DNA from: Yersinia enterocolitica
GTDB taxonomy: Bacteria > Pseudomonadota > Gammaproteobacteria > Enterobacterales > Enterobacteriaceae
DNA length: 64,000 bases
Direction: 5' to 3'
NCBI GenBank assembly: GCA_002082245.2
Contig: NBTC02000002.1
Span: 2,170,001 to 2,234,000 of the forward strand
Of this stretch, positions 35,356 to 45,023 are shown piece after piece. Both the position numbers and the translations under genes were made by a program. Below the pieces are notes generated by a model that did not search any database, had not been told where the DNA came from, and saw nothing but the letters and a program-made list of their open reading frames with translations. Positions within the stretch are counted from its first letter, which is position 1, and each line of letters opens with the position of its first letter.

Positions 35356-36443
35356 GGTTGTAATTCCAATAGTTTTTTAACACTGCCATTTGACAGATTG
35401 GGGTTATTAGTCAGTTCCGAAGAGAGCGTTAATGCTGAGCACCCTTGAGCAAAACGGATACTCTCAGCAAATTCCATGTCATCCAGCCAGCAACTTGCTA
35501 AACCAGACATCATCGCGTCTCCGGCCCCGGTAACATTCACAATGTTGATATTCAGTGGCAATGACCAGCCAACCTGTCCATCAATTTCACTGAAATAAAC
35601 CCCCTCTTTTCCCATACTTAATGCCAGGCGCTGGACGCCTTGTTGGTGAAACCAGTGCGCCACCACCGGAATATCATCGTGGCTGTTAATTTTCATGCCA
35701 CTGAGTATCTCTGCTTCCAGACGATTAGGTTTCAGCGTGTGAATATGGGATAACCAGTTTTTAATTCTGGGTGCTTTGAATGCTGAAACCGTATCGACGA
35801 ATACAGGAACATTACCGGCATTGGTAAATATCCATGAGAGGGCTTCTTCGGTTAAATTACAGTCGACGACTAATATTCCCGCGTGTTGAATTATCTCTTT
35901 GGTGGTTGCTAATAATGACGGCGTTAGTTTTTCTAATATGCGCATATCATTAATCGCCACCAACATTTCGCCACCATCATCGAGTAACGAAACATAAGTA
36001 GAGGTATTTTCACCGTGCAAACTGTGGCAATTACTGACATTGACACCGGCGCGTTTAGCCTCATCAATCAGGGTCGCACCATAAAAATCATCTCCCACCA
36101 CCGAGATGAGATGGCACTCTTTGCCTAATAGCGCAATATTTTCAGCAATATTTCGCCCAACACCGCCTGGGGTGCATTTTATTTTCCCTGGGTTGGAATC
36201 TTCATAAATGAGCTTACTGGCTGCATAACCACAAACATCCATATTTACCGAGCCAACCACCACCACATAACTGTGCTCAGATAATATATATCCCTTTCCT
36301 TTGATATAACCTTTTTGCATTAGATTCATAATGTGACCCGCCACCCCCGAGCGACTAATGCCTAGAATATCGGCAATTTCTTGCTGGGGGATCAATGGAT
36401 CTCGTCTCAGAAGCTGCAATATTTGTTTTTCTCGGCTGGTCAT
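35352..36443 (-). CDS. psuK: Pseudouridine kinase with N-terminal winged helix (PfkB family)
   Basis: A two-part protein of 363 residues from the ATG at 36443; an ATG at 36470 is also in frame and neither has a clear Shine-Dalgarno. Residues 1-55 form a winged HTH (REKQILQLLRRDP, QQEIADILGISRSGVAGHI). The rest is a PfkB/ribokinase domain with GSVNMD, the GGVGRNIAENIALLG signature and VTGAGDAMMSGLA holding the catalytic Asp. The overlap with psuG indicates phosphorylation of pseudouridine. E. coli PsuK (313 residues) lacks the HTH, whereas its paralogue YeiI has one. The fusion suggests a kinase that also binds DNA, perhaps its own promoter, where AACAAG-type repeats occur (36448-36477). Confidence 0.87.
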   Translation of the reverse strand: MTSREKQILQLLRRDPLIPQQEIADILGISRSGVAGHIMNLMQKGYIKGKGYILSEHSYVVVVGSVNMDVCGYAASKLIYEDSNPGKIKCTPGGVGRNIAENIALLGKECHLISVVGDDFYGATLIDEAKRAGVNVSNCHSLHGENTSTYVSLLDDGGEMLVAINDMRILEKLTPSLLATTKEIIQHAGILVVDCNLTEEALSWIFTNAGNVPVFVDTVSAFKAPRIKNWLSHIHTLKPNRLEAEILSGMKINSHDDIPVVAHWFHQQGVQRLALSMGKEGVYFSEIDGQVGWSLPLNINIVNVTGAGDAMMSGLASCWLDDMEFAESIRFAQGCSALTLSSELTNNPNLSNGSVKKLLELQP

Positions 36444-36477
36444 AATGAACACTTGTTTGTTTTTAAACATGTGCTTG

Positions 36478-36829
36478 TTTTATTATTTTGACTAAATAGA
36501 GTAAAGCGTATTTTATTACTCTATTTCAAAGTTGAGAGAACGATCGTAAGCGTGTTTTCAAGCAGTTACAGCACATTTTCTGTGAGGTAACTCAAGTTCT
36601 TCCGATAGGAAAATAAGTTTTAAATAGTAATATTCTGACAGGAAGGATATTCCACTAAAAATAAAGATAGATAATCAAGAGGATAACAATACACGCAGAA
36701 GCAACCCAACAAGTGTTTGGTTGTCTATTTTTGGGTAGGTAAATTGATGAATAGCCATAAACGCGTTACATCGAATAATGATCTATTTCACACTTAAAGG
36801 CTGATACTTCACAGGGAGATTAACCAGAG
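36478..36829. other. Intergenic region between psuK and proA
   Basis: About 350 bp, AT-rich, both neighbours on the minus strand. It should contain the psuK promoter. No ORF of note, no recognised operator and no repeat element were found. The far end carries the proBA terminator, listed separately. Confidence 0.5.
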
Positions 36830-36867
36830 AAAAAAATAAAACGACAGCAGCAGCCAGATGTCGTTTT
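36830..36867 (-). terminator. Rho-independent terminator of proBA
   Basis: Perfect 9-bp stem AAAACGACA/TGTCGTTTT (36838-36846 with 36859-36867), followed on the minus strand by ATTTTTT. It lies 23 bp past the proA stop. Confidence 0.88.
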
Positions 36868-36890
36868 ACTGTATATGTTCTATCTGGTAA

Positions 36891-38150
36891 TTAGCTACGC
36901 ACTAAATCGTCGCCATAGCCAATCCACTTATAGGTTGTCAATGCATCCAACCCCATCGGGCCACGGGCATGAAGTTTTTGCGTACTTACTGCCACTTCAG
37001 CGCCTAAACCAAACTGGCCGCCATCGGTGAAACGGGTGCTGGCATTGACATAAACTGCCGATGAATCCACCGCCCGGACAAAATGTTCCGCGCTACTGAG
37101 TGAGCGGGTCAGAATAGCATCAGAATGGCTGGTGCCATGCTCGCGAATATGGTCAATAGCAGCATTGATATTAGCCACAATCTCCACATTCAAATCCAGA
37201 GATAACCATTCATCGTCATAATCAGCAGCTTCAACAGCCACTACCTTGGCCTTACCTTCGGTCAGATACGGCAGCGCCTGCGGGCTGGCATGCAGTGTCA
37301 CGCCAAAGGCATGCATTCGGGTACTGAGTACAGGCAGGAAGCGCTCTGCAATAGCTTGATGAACCAGCAAGGTTTCCAATGAGTTACACGCACTTGGCCG
37401 CTGAACTTTGGCGTTTTCAATCACTAATAACGCTTTCTCAAAATCAGCACTTTCATCCACAAAGGTATGACAAACCCCAATACCACCGGTAATCACCGGA
37501 ATGGTTGATTGCTCACGGCACAGTTTATGTAAACCAGCCCCACCCCGTGGAATCAACATATCGACATAGCGATCCATACGCAGTAACTGATTTACCAATT
37601 CCCGATCAGGGCTTTCAATCGCCTGCACTGCCGCCGCGGGTAAGCCGCACTGTTCCAGTGCCTGCTGGATAACCTTCACGGTTGCCTGATTAGTGTGATG
37701 AGTCTCTTTGCCACCCCGCAAAATCACGGCATTGCCGGTTTTCAAGCAGAGGCTGGCGACATCAATCGTAACGTTAGGACGCGCTTCATAAATGACACCA
37801 ATCACCCCCAGAGGCACACGGCGGCGTTCCAGCTTTAAGCCACTGTCAAGTAGGCTGCCATCAATAACGCGGCCCACAGGGTCATTCAGGCGGCATACCT
37901 GACGCACATCATTAGCAATAGCCGCTAAGCGTGCCGGGGTCAATAACAGCCGATCGAGCAGCGCCTCACTCATGCCCGTATCACGTGCAGCCTGCATATC
38001 TTGCTCGTTGGCATGCAAAATAGCCTGACTTTCAGATTCCAACAGGTTAGCTATTACTGCCAGCGCCTGATTTTTCTTTGCCGTGCTCAACATTGCCAAC
38101 TGCCAGGAAGCCTGTTTGGCGGCTTTCCCCATCTGTTCCAGCATGCTCAT
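36891..38150 (-). CDS. proA: Gamma-glutamyl phosphate reductase
   Basis: NADPH-dependent reductase making glutamate-5-semialdehyde, the second step of proline synthesis. At 419 residues it matches the E. coli length (417). It belongs to the aldehyde-dehydrogenase superfamily. The [12 protein letters not shown] and [14 protein letters not shown] motifs are present, and the catalytic Cys lies in [17 protein letters not shown] near residue 258. It starts 9 bp after proB on the same strand and ends before a strong terminator, so the two form the proBA operon. Unlike E. coli there is no thrW tRNA downstream. Confidence 0.97.
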   Translation of the reverse strand: MSMLEQMGKAAKQASWQLAMLSTAKKNQALAVIANLLESESQAILHANEQDMQAARDTGMSEALLDRLLLTPARLAAIANDVRQVCRLNDPVGRVIDGSLLDSGLKLERRRVPLGVIGVIYEARPNVTIDVASLCLKTGNAVILRGGKETHHTNQATVKVIQQALEQCGLPAAAVQAIESPDRELVNQLLRMDRYVDMLIPRGGAGLHKLCREQSTIPVITGGIGVCHTFVDESADFEKALLVIENAKVQRPSACNSLETLLVHQAIAERFLPVLSTRMHAFGVTLHASPQALPYLTEGKAKVVAVEAADYDDEWLSLDLNVEIVANINAAIDHIREHGTSHSDAILTRSLSSAEHFVRAVDSSAVYVNASTRFTDGGQFGLGAEVAVSTQKLHARGPMGLDALTTYKWIGYGDDLVRS

Positions 38151-38159
38151 GCTCGCTCC

Positions 38160-39263
38160 TTAGCTAACAATCATATCGTCACGATGAACCGCCACCGGGC
38201 CATATTCGTACCCGAGGATTTCACTGATTTGTTGCGAGTGATGCCCCGCTAACATGCGCAGCGCATCGCTGTTATAGCGTGATACACCGTGGGCCAAATC
38301 CCGCCCGCCAAGATTGCGGATACGGATCACTTCACCACGGGAGAAATCCCCTTGAACACTGCGAATACCTTTGGGCAGCAGCGAACTGCCGCGCTCCATA
38401 ATAGCGGCTACAGCCCCATCATCGACCGTAATTTCACCCGCTGGCGGTGCACCAAAAATCCAGCGTTTACGGTTTTCCAACGGGGTTTCCAGTGCATGGA
38501 AGCGAGTACCAACCGGCGTGCCATCAATCACATTCGCAATAACACCGGACTGACTGCCCGCGGCAATAATCACATCAATACCAGCGCGGCAGGCAACATC
38601 TGCTGCTTGCAGTTTAGTGGCCATACCACCAGTGCCAAGGCCTGAGACACTATCGCCAGCAACTCCGCGCAAAGCATCATCGATACCATGCACTTCGCGA
38701 ATAAGCTCAGCTTCAGGATTGTTACGCGGATCAGCCGTGTATAACCCCGCCTGATCGGTCAGTAACAGTAGCTTATCGGCACCGGCAAGAATGGCTGCCA
38801 GTGCCGAGAGATTATCGTTATCGCCTACTTTGATTTCAGCGGTGGCGACAGCATCATTCTCATTGATTACCGGCACGATGCGGTTATCCAGCAAGGCATT
38901 CATGGTGTCACGGGCATTGAGAAAACGCTCTCTGTCTTCCAAATCAGCACGGGTCAGTAACATCTGACCGATATGGATGCCATAGATGGAAAACAGCTGT
39001 TCCCAGAGCTGGATTAGCCGGCTTTGCCCGACTGCGGCTAACAGTTGCTTTGAGGCAATAGTGGCAGGCAATTCTGGATAACCCAAGTGTTCACGCCCGG
39101 CGGCAATCGCCCCGGAGGTGACAATAACAATACGATGACCTTTTGCGTGTTGCTGGGCACATTGGCGCACCAGTTCAACAATATGGGCACGGTTAAGACG
39201 ACGGGAACCGCCGGTCAGAACACTCGTCCCCAATTTCACAACCAATGTCTGGCTGCCACTCAT
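38160..39263 (-). CDS. proB: Glutamate 5-kinase
   Basis: ATP-dependent kinase that forms gamma-glutamyl phosphate, the feedback-regulated first step of proline synthesis. The ATG at 39263 gives [20 protein letters not shown] and 367 residues, as in E. coli. The frame is open farther upstream to 39407, but that part runs through an ERIC element and is not coding. The kinase domain (about 1-255, motifs [28 protein letters not shown]) is followed by a PUA domain (about 275-360). Confidence 0.97.
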   Translation of the reverse strand: MSGSQTLVVKLGTSVLTGGSRRLNRAHIVELVRQCAQQHAKGHRIVIVTSGAIAAGREHLGYPELPATIASKQLLAAVGQSRLIQLWEQLFSIYGIHIGQMLLTRADLEDRERFLNARDTMNALLDNRIVPVINENDAVATAEIKVGDNDNLSALAAILAGADKLLLLTDQAGLYTADPRNNPEAELIREVHGIDDALRGVAGDSVSGLGTGGMATKLQAADVACRAGIDVIIAAGSQSGVIANVIDGTPVGTRFHALETPLENRKRWIFGAPPAGEITVDDGAVAAIMERGSSLLPKGIRSVQGDFSRGEVIRIRNLGGRDLAHGVSRYNSDALRMLAGHHSQQISEILGYEYGPVAVHRDDMIVS

Positions 39264-39300
39264 AATTTTTCTGCCATTGGGATGAATTAAAGAAACAATA

Positions 39301-39437
39301 TATACCCAAAGTAATTGGAGTTGCAGTATGGCTGCCAGCGAACTCATCCCGATGAGCTTATTCATGTAAGAACAAATGTGACTCGGGTGAATGAACGTCG
39401 CTAACAACCCTGCGGCTCTATGTACGAAGGGGATGGG
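39301..39437. repeat. ERIC element upstream of proB
   Basis: About 137 bp with left arm TATACCCAAAGTAATTGGAG, core CATCCCGATGAGCTTATTCA and GTGACTCGGGTGAATGAACG, and right arm ending GAAGGGGATGGGT. It lies 38 bp before the proB start, inside the likely promoter/leader interval, and could influence proBA mRNA. It lies in the crl-proB gap, where E. coli has phoE. Confidence 0.85.
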
Positions 39438-39483
39438 TCTTTGTAGCAGGCGGGAGGCATAATGCCAACAGTCAGAATGAGAA

Positions 39484-39514
39484 ATTCCCCCTTTTATTGT
39501 GCTAAAGGGGGAAT
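39484..39514 (-). terminator. Hairpin terminator after crl
   Basis: Perfect 11-bp stem ATTCCCCCTTT/AAAGGGGGAAT (39484-39494 with 39504-39514), 9-nt loop. It lies 34 bp past the crl stop; a short T-rich stretch (TTTCTC) follows on the minus strand. Confidence 0.75.
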
Positions 39515-39547
39515 ATTCTATTTAATTAGGCATTAACAAACAGACTT

Positions 39548-39949
39548 CTAAGCGGACAACTTCAGCGGCTGATCGCTAAAATGCTGCGCTGGCTCCAATC
39601 TCATTTCAATTGAAGTCAACATCTCAGCAAGGCGTTTATGGAAACCACGCAGCGTGGTCTCCAGTTTCTCTTGTATTTCAGGATCTTTAATCTTTTCCGC
39701 TTTCCAACTGCCTTCTTTATTAAACAGGCCGAACTGGTAAACGTAGGTAAAATGGTCTTCTGCCGGTTCCAACTCTATCCACCAGCCCCAAAACTCACGT
39801 TTCTCGGGGGCAAGCTTCACATTGACGCAAACAGCTAAACAGTCAAAGAAAAAATGGTCACTCTGGCACTGCCCTTCACGCAGATATGGTCCTAAAGCGG
39901 CAAAACGTTTCATAAGCTTACTTTTAGGATGAGCACTGGTCGACGTCAT
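39548..39949 (-). CDS. crl: Sigma-S-binding protein Crl
   Basis: A small cytoplasmic protein that binds RpoS and promotes its association with core RNA polymerase, boosting stationary-phase genes. It has 133 residues, as in E. coli. Conserved features are the start [38 protein letters not shown] and the [11 protein letters not shown] segment. AAGGAG nine bases before the ATG supports the start. It follows frsA by 59 bp on the same strand. In E. coli the phoE porin separates crl from proB; here the gap holds only an ERIC and a terminator. Confidence 0.96.
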   Translation of the reverse strand: MTSTSAHPKSKLMKRFAALGPYLREGQCQSDHFFFDCLAVCVNVKLAPEKREFWGWWIELEPAEDHFTYVYQFGLFNKEGSWKAEKIKDPEIQEKLETTLRGFHKRLAEMLTSIEMRLEPAQHFSDQPLKLSA

Positions 39950-40008
39950 TCTTAAATCTCCTTATATAGACGATCCTTTTTAGCAAACTGTTAAAAATTA
40001 GCAACTCA

Positions 40009-41256
40009 TTAACGCATTTTATCTTCTAACCACTCACTGGCTTGCAATAATGCACGGTGGAAATTGTCGTACAGCGGCGTTGATGATATAGGTAATAGCT
40101 TGCCATCCGCCGAGGAAGAACAGATTAACTTCGCCTCTTCTTTCGGGCTGAATGGATCATTTTCCCAGTAGCCCGCCAACATAGGTGTTTGGCAACGCCG
40201 CCCCAGCAACCCCTGTGTTTTCAGCGAATAGCGGTTCATTTCTGTTCTAAGCGTTTCATCTGCCGCATCAGCCATTCCCAATCGGCTGGCCATAACATCC
40301 ATATACATATCTGGCACCTGGCGCTGGCTGTCAGCGTTACACAGAAGATAATGCACAATCGGCCCAAGGCATGCCACAGCACGCACCCGCTGCGGCTCTA
40401 AATACCCCAGGCGCACCGCTACGTTGGCACCGAAACGGAAACCGAAAACACTGACTCGCTGATGATCAACCCAAGGGATATCCGGCAATGCCTGCAATAC
40501 TTGCTGATGCAGATAACTGGTGTCCTGCGTTAACTTCCAACGCGACGAAGCCCCCACCGATGGCATGTCCACCGTCAACATGGCTATCCCTTTCGGGGCC
40601 AGATAGTCACGGAACAGGCGATGATAGTCACTTTGCAATGTATCCAACCCACCACACATCAATACCGTTGGGAATGGCGCACTGCCAACAGTCGGCATAT
40701 GCAGGAACCCCGCCAGCGTACCGCCATCTGAAATCGCGAAATTAAGCTCTTTCAGGTTATACGGCAGGTGTTCAGCGGCGGCTTCATAGGCGCGGTTTGA
40801 TAACACCTCGACTTGCTCGGCCAGCTCATCACCTTTCAGATGTGGGTAACCCGCAATGCTGTATAAATTGGCCGCATTTAACCAGTATTGACCAGCATTC
40901 ATCGGGTCGCTCTCTTCCATGGCTTTTTGCTGCCACAGCATCCCCTGATGAGCCCACTCATAAATCCAGTTACCATTGCGATAGCCCACCACGGTATCTA
41001 GCAGTTCGTTATCGCTGTGTTCTGCCTTTGAACAGGCAATGCGTGACAACACTTCTTCTATTTCAAGGGGGTCAACACCGCGCCAGGTCCATATCAAACG
41101 GTTGATCATCCGATACCAATGGCTGGTGGTATCACCATCCAAGGCAGAATGTACCGTCATAGGATGGTTGCAGTGAGCATGCCGCACGAGAGTTGAAGTT
41201 TCAGGATGTTTGAACTTTGGTTTAAACAGAATTTCAGAGAGGTTGGCTTGTGCCAT
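40009..41256 (-). CDS. frsA: Alpha/beta-hydrolase-fold protein FrsA
   Basis: A 415-residue protein (E. coli FrsA 414), also called YafA, that interacts with glucose enzyme IIA in its unphosphorylated form and shifts metabolism toward fermentation. The ATG at 41256 gives [19 protein letters not shown], matching E. coli; the frame is open to 41274. The C-terminal half is an alpha/beta hydrolase: [29 protein letters not shown] and [18 protein letters not shown], where the nucleophile elbow has Phe-Arg-Phe-Gly rather than Gly-x-Ser-x-Gly. The enzymatic status of the family is therefore debated. Confidence 0.95.
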   Translation of the reverse strand: MAQANLSEILFKPKFKHPETSTLVRHAHCNHPMTVHSALDGDTTSHWYRMINRLIWTWRGVDPLEIEEVLSRIACSKAEHSDNELLDTVVGYRNGNWIYEWAHQGMLWQQKAMEESDPMNAGQYWLNAANLYSIAGYPHLKGDELAEQVEVLSNRAYEAAAEHLPYNLKELNFAISDGGTLAGFLHMPTVGSAPFPTVLMCGGLDTLQSDYHRLFRDYLAPKGIAMLTVDMPSVGASSRWKLTQDTSYLHQQVLQALPDIPWVDHQRVSVFGFRFGANVAVRLGYLEPQRVRAVACLGPIVHYLLCNADSQRQVPDMYMDVMASRLGMADAADETLRTEMNRYSLKTQGLLGRRCQTPMLAGYWENDPFSPKEEAKLICSSSADGKLLPISSTPLYDNFHRALLQASEWLEDKMR

Positions 41257-41343
41257 GGTAACGATAGCCTCCATAAGCCGTGATTCAGGCCCGATAAGGG
41301 CTGGTCAGATGGGGTCAAGTGTACTCATACTGCGGAGAAAATG

Positions 41344-41369
41344 AAACGCCCGGAGCTGACCAGGCGTTT
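41344..41369 (-). terminator. Rho-independent terminator after gpt
   Basis: Stem AAACGCC/GGCGTTT (41344-41350 with 41363-41369), extended inside by CC/GG pairs, then CATTTTC on the minus strand. It lies 14 bp past the gpt stop. Confidence 0.65.
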
Positions 41370-41382
41370 AAAGCCAACTAAA

Positions 41383-41841
41383 TTACTTACCGCTTAAAGG
41401 AGCAACAAAGGTTACAGCCATATCCCACGGCTGCTCAATCCAGGTGCCCTGAGGAATATCAACCACATAATCATCAACTAATGGGCGACCAGCAGGTTTG
41501 GCGAAAATAGTAACAAAGTGTGCCTTCGGATACATCTCACGGATAGCTTTCGCAGTGCCGCCAGTATCAACCAAATCATCAATCACAATAAAGCCTTCGC
41601 CGTCACCTTCAGCACGTTTCAGGACTTTAAGCTCGCCTTGGTTATCATGGTTATAACTGGCGATGCAAACGGTGTCGACATAACGAATACCCAGCTCACG
41701 CGCCAGAATACCCGCTGGCACCAAACCACCACGGCTTACCGCAATAATCCCTTTCCATTGATCGGCTGGCAGTAAACGCTGTGCCAGTTTGCGGGCGTGA
41801 ATTTGCAACATATCCCAGGTAACGACGTATTTTTCGCTCAT
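41383..41841 (-). CDS. gpt: Xanthine-guanine phosphoribosyltransferase
   Basis: Purine-salvage enzyme converting guanine, xanthine and hypoxanthine to nucleotides with PRPP. It has 152 residues, the E. coli length, and near-identical sequence throughout. The start is [20 protein letters not shown], the PRPP-binding motif [14 protein letters not shown] lies near residues 84-97, and the purine site includes [16 protein letters not shown]. Expected to be a tetramer at the inner face of the membrane. It is divergent from pepD across 307 bp, as in E. coli. Confidence 0.97.
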   Translation of the reverse strand: MSEKYVVTWDMLQIHARKLAQRLLPADQWKGIIAVSRGGLVPAGILARELGIRYVDTVCIASYNHDNQGELKVLKRAEGDGEGFIVIDDLVDTGGTAKAIREMYPKAHFVTIFAKPAGRPLVDDYVVDIPQGTWIEQPWDMAVTFVAPLSGK

Positions 41842-42148
41842 AAAGTGTAATCCCAGCCAGTAAAGGAGTGGCTTGCCATGTATCAGAAGGGGAAAAAAGG
41901 TTGCGCGAGATTATAGTGAGCCAGCCGGATAAAAACCAGCAATTATCGGGTTAATTAATCGGGTCTAATGCGGTAATTGTGCGGCGAAACGCGCGTAATG
42001 CCGATGAAAGTGATATTCTCAAACCATCTCGCCATTCCGATGGCGGTTTGTCACTACCCTTAAAATCTTTAGTCATCAACCCGATAGCATCTCTGACATC
42101 TTCATCCTGAGGTTGCCGATATGAGCATGCTGTTACAGGAGACTTACA
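41842..42148. other. Divergent gpt-pepD intergenic region
   Basis: 307 bp holding both promoters. A minus-strand 71-codon frame overlaps the pepD start and shows no family features. No operator or repeat was recognised. Confidence 0.5.
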
Positions 42149-43609
42149 GTGTCTGAACTGTCTCAACTTTCGCCTCAGCCGTTGTGGGATATTTTCGCAA
42201 AAATCTGCTCAATCCCCCATCCGTCTTACCATGAAGAAGCGCTGGCGCAGCACATTATGACGTGGGCCAAAGAAAAAGGTCTGCACGCTGAGCGTGACAA
42301 GGTCGGTAATATCTTGCTGCGTAAGCCTGCTACCAAAGGGATGGAGAACCGTAAGCCAGTTGCGCTGCAAGCTCATCTGGATATGGTTCCGCAGAAGAAT
42401 AATGATACGGTACATGACTTTACCAAAGATCCTATCCAACCATATATCGACGGTGAATGGGTTAAAGCCCGTGGCACCACATTGGGTGCGGATAACGGCA
42501 TTGGTATGGCTTCTGCGCTGGCCGTATTGTCTGATGACAGCGTTGAACATGGCCCACTGGAAGTGTTACTGACCATGACCGAAGAAGCCGGTATGGATGG
42601 TGCCTTCGGCCTGCAACCTAATTGGTTGAAAGCCGATATTCTGATTAATACCGATTCTGAACAGGAAGGTGAAATCTATATGGGTTGCGCTGGTGGTATT
42701 GATTTTATCACCACTCTGGCCCTGAAGCGCGAAGCCGTTCCTGCTGGGTTCCAAACCCTGAAACTGACCTTAAAAGGCCTTAAAGGTGGTCACTCCGGTG
42801 CGGATATCCATTTAGGTTTAGGCAATGCCAACAAGCTGCTGGCCCGCTTCCTGTTTGAACACGCAAAAGATCTGGATCTGCGCGTATTGGATCTCAATGG
42901 CGGTACATTGCGTAACGCTATCCCGCGTGAGGGTTCGGTGATCCTGGCAGTTAGTGCAGATAAAGTCGATCAATTGAAAAGCCTTAGTCAGGCGTATCTG
43001 GCAACGTTGAAAAACGAGCTGGCGGCGGTGGAAAAAAATCTGGCACTCCTGCTCGAACCGGTATCCACTGAGACAAAAGCGCTGACTAAAGACACACAGC
43101 AGCGTTTAGTGGCACTGCTGAATGCCACGCCAAACGGTGTAATTCGCATGAGTGATGCCGTTAAAGGCGTGGTTGAGACCTCACTGAATGTCGGTGTGGT
43201 TACCATGAATGAGAACGAAGCAGAAATCATCTGTCTGATTCGTTCCCTGATCGACAGCGGCAAAGATTACGTGGTGAGCATGCTGACGGCAATTGGTCAG
43301 TTGGCTGGTGCACAAACGCTACCGAAAGGCGGTTACCCTGGCTGGCAGCCGGACCCAACCTCTCCTGTCATGGCATTGGTGCGGGAAACATACCAAAAAC
43401 TGTTCAACAAAACACCGAACATCATGGTTATCCACGCGGGTCTGGAGTGTGGTTTATTCAAAAAACCTTACCCGGATATGGATATGGTGTCGATTGGGCC
43501 AACCATGACCGGCCCACATTCACCGGATGAACAAGTTCATATCGAAAGCGTGGGTCAATATTGGCAGTTACTGACCGCCCTGCTAAAAGCCATTCCAGAA
43601 CGGGCATAA
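42149..43609 (+). CDS. pepD: Cytosolic aminoacyl-histidine dipeptidase (peptidase D)
   Basis: A zinc M20/M25-family dipeptidase that hydrolyses Xaa-His and many other dipeptides. It has 486 residues (485 in E. coli). The start is the GTG at 42149, ten bases after CAGGAGAC. Metal ligands are visible in LQAHLDMVPQK, GTTLGADNGIG, TMTEEAGMDGAFG (catalytic Glu-Glu), INTDSEQEGEIY and near the end IHAGLECGLF and GPHSPDEQVHIES. The dimerisation domain spans about 200-390. A strong terminator follows. Confidence 0.97.
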   Translation: MSELSQLSPQPLWDIFAKICSIPHPSYHEEALAQHIMTWAKEKGLHAERDKVGNILLRKPATKGMENRKPVALQAHLDMVPQKNNDTVHDFTKDPIQPYIDGEWVKARGTTLGADNGIGMASALAVLSDDSVEHGPLEVLLTMTEEAGMDGAFGLQPNWLKADILINTDSEQEGEIYMGCAGGIDFITTLALKREAVPAGFQTLKLTLKGLKGGHSGADIHLGLGNANKLLARFLFEHAKDLDLRVLDLNGGTLRNAIPREGSVILAVSADKVDQLKSLSQAYLATLKNELAAVEKNLALLLEPVSTETKALTKDTQQRLVALLNATPNGVIRMSDAVKGVVETSLNVGVVTMNENEAEIICLIRSLIDSGKDYVVSMLTAIGQLAGAQTLPKGGYPGWQPDPTSPVMALVRETYQKLFNKTPNIMVIHAGLECGLFKKPYPDMDMVSIGPTMTGPHSPDEQVHIESVGQYWQLLTALLKAIPERA

Positions 43610-43635
43610 ACAAATCTGATTGATCTTTATGTGAT

Positions 43636-43665
43636 AACGGCGGTGCTTCGACCCGCCGTTTTTTA
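43636..43665 (+). terminator. Rho-independent terminator of pepD
   Basis: Perfect 8-bp stem AACGGCGG/CCGCCGTT (43636-43643 with 43653-43660), 9-nt loop, followed by TTTT. It lies 27 bp past the pepD stop and just before the convergent dinB end. Confidence 0.88.
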
Positions 43666-43674
43666 TTGCATATA

Positions 43675-44733
43675 CTATTCCCAACTAAGCAATAATTGCC
43701 GCTCAAGTTGTGGATCCAGTAAAGTGACATGTAGCCCTACCAAGCGAACTCCCCGCCCGGCTCGCCGTTCATTCCATGCAGTGCGCGCCACTTGTAGCAG
43801 ATCAGTCTTATTCAGTTCCGGCCAGACATGCTCCTGCGTAGTTTGTTGAAAATCATGAAATTTCAATTTAATACCCTGACGCGCAATATGCAGATCCGGC
43901 CTCACTTTACGTAATCGAGTTTCCAGTTCAATATAAAGCTGTTCAATCAATGCCTCACAACTTTCCCAGTCATGAATATCTTCCGCCAGCGTTCTTTCAA
44001 CACCGACCGATTTACGCAATCTGTCCGGGGATATTTCCCGCTCATCAATACCGTGGCTACGCTCCCACAACACATGACCGAATTTGCCAAAACGCTTTAA
44101 TAGTTCAGCCTGCGGATAGTTTTGTACCTCGCCGCAAGTAACCAACCCGAGTTCTTGTAAACGTTTAGCGGTCACTTTCCCCACGCCAGGAATCTTACTC
44201 AACGGCAAATCATGCAGGAAAGGCTGAATCTGATTAGGGGTGATGACATATTGACCATTCGGTTTATTCAGATCTGACGCAATTTTGGCCAGAAATTTTA
44301 TCGGGGCAATACCGGCGGAGGCGGTCAGACTCAGTTCATCAGAAATCGCTTGACGGATTTCCTGAGCAATTAAAGTGGCAGAACCACTGCATGCAGAGCA
44401 ATCAGAAACATCCAGATAGGCTTCATCCAGCGAGAGCGGCTCAATCAGCGGGGTATAGCGAGCGAAAATTTCACGGATATGCAGCGACGCCTCTTTATAA
44501 GCCGCCATTCTGCCAGGAATAACTTTAAGCTGTGGGCAGAGTTTAAGTGCCATCGCCGTTGGCATAGCACTACGAACACCATAACGTCTGGCAGGGTAAT
44601 TGGCCGTACTGATCACTCCACGCCGATCGCGGCTGCCGCCAATCGCGATGGGAATATCACGCAAACTGGGATCGTCGCGCATTTCCACTGCCGCGAAGAA
44701 GCAATCCATATCGACATGAATAATCTTACGCAT
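43675..44733 (-). CDS. dinB: DNA polymerase IV
   Basis: Y-family translesion polymerase, SOS-induced, error-prone, no proofreading. The ATG at 44733 gives [20 protein letters not shown], matching E. coli, with a GGGGAAA leader; 352 residues versus 351. The palm residues are Asp8 in HVDMDCF and Asp-Glu in [10 protein letters not shown] near 103-104; the steric gate Phe13 and the finger motif [16 protein letters not shown] are also visible. Two HhH regions ([12 protein letters not shown]) and the little finger ([12 protein letters not shown]) follow. The C-terminus RQLLLSWE may include the beta-clamp peptide (QLLLS). A LexA box lies 24 bp upstream. Confidence 0.97.
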   Translation of the reverse strand: MRKIIHVDMDCFFAAVEMRDDPSLRDIPIAIGGSRDRRGVISTANYPARRYGVRSAMPTAMALKLCPQLKVIPGRMAAYKEASLHIREIFARYTPLIEPLSLDEAYLDVSDCSACSGSATLIAQEIRQAISDELSLTASAGIAPIKFLAKIASDLNKPNGQYVITPNQIQPFLHDLPLSKIPGVGKVTAKRLQELGLVTCGEVQNYPQAELLKRFGKFGHVLWERSHGIDEREISPDRLRKSVGVERTLAEDIHDWESCEALIEQLYIELETRLRKVRPDLHIARQGIKLKFHDFQQTTQEHVWPELNKTDLLQVARTAWNERRAGRGVRLVGLHVTLLDPQLERQLLLSWE

Positions 44734-44756
44734 GTTATCTTTCCCCAACCAAACCA

Positions 44757-44772
44757 CTGTATAAGGATACAG
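44757..44772 (-). promoter_or_regulatory. LexA-binding SOS box of dinB
   Basis: CTGTATAAGGATACAG has the required CTG-N10-CAG spacing and near-perfect symmetry. It lies 24 bp upstream of the dinB ATG. Confidence 0.9.
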
Positions 44773-44870
44773 TTAAATCGGAAAAATTCAAGATTATCCT
44801 AATCCTCAACCCGCCTCAGATTGCTTATCGGAGGCTAGCCTGCTATCTGTTTACTCAGTCCTCTCCAATA

Positions 44871-45023
44871 TCAGCAAGTCCCGCCGATAAAGCTGGCTAG
44901 ACGGCCTAAATCCACATTACCTCTCGAAAGAATCACACCAGCCCGTTTGCCGCGCAGATCGAACTGATCACCAAACGCAACGGCTGCCTACAGGCAACCG
45001 CTGGGTTCAACCACAATCTTCAT
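44871..45023 (-). pseudogene. 3' remnant of a PLP-dependent serine/threonine dehydratase-like gene
   Basis: On the minus strand the codons directly after the ddlA stop read MKIVVEPSGCL, a TAG, then AAVAFGDQFDLRGKRAGVI, LSRGNVDLGRLASFIGG and stop. This matches the C-terminal part of fold-type II PLP enzymes, such as threo-3-hydroxyaspartate ammonia-lyase or serine racemase (VEPTGCLA.., RGKRVGVIISGGNVDL). In intact members SGGN binds the cofactor phosphate; here it is SRGN. The N-terminal two thirds, including the PLP lysine, are absent, so this is a truncated, stop-interrupted fragment with no product expected. Confidence 0.75.

Noticed and set aside
39263..39407. Longer N-terminus for proB
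   Set aside because: The extra 48 codons run through an ERIC element; the conserved family start is at 39263.
41951..42166. 71-codon minus-strand frame in the gpt-pepD gap
   Set aside because: It overlaps the pepD start and has no recognisable features; probably chance.
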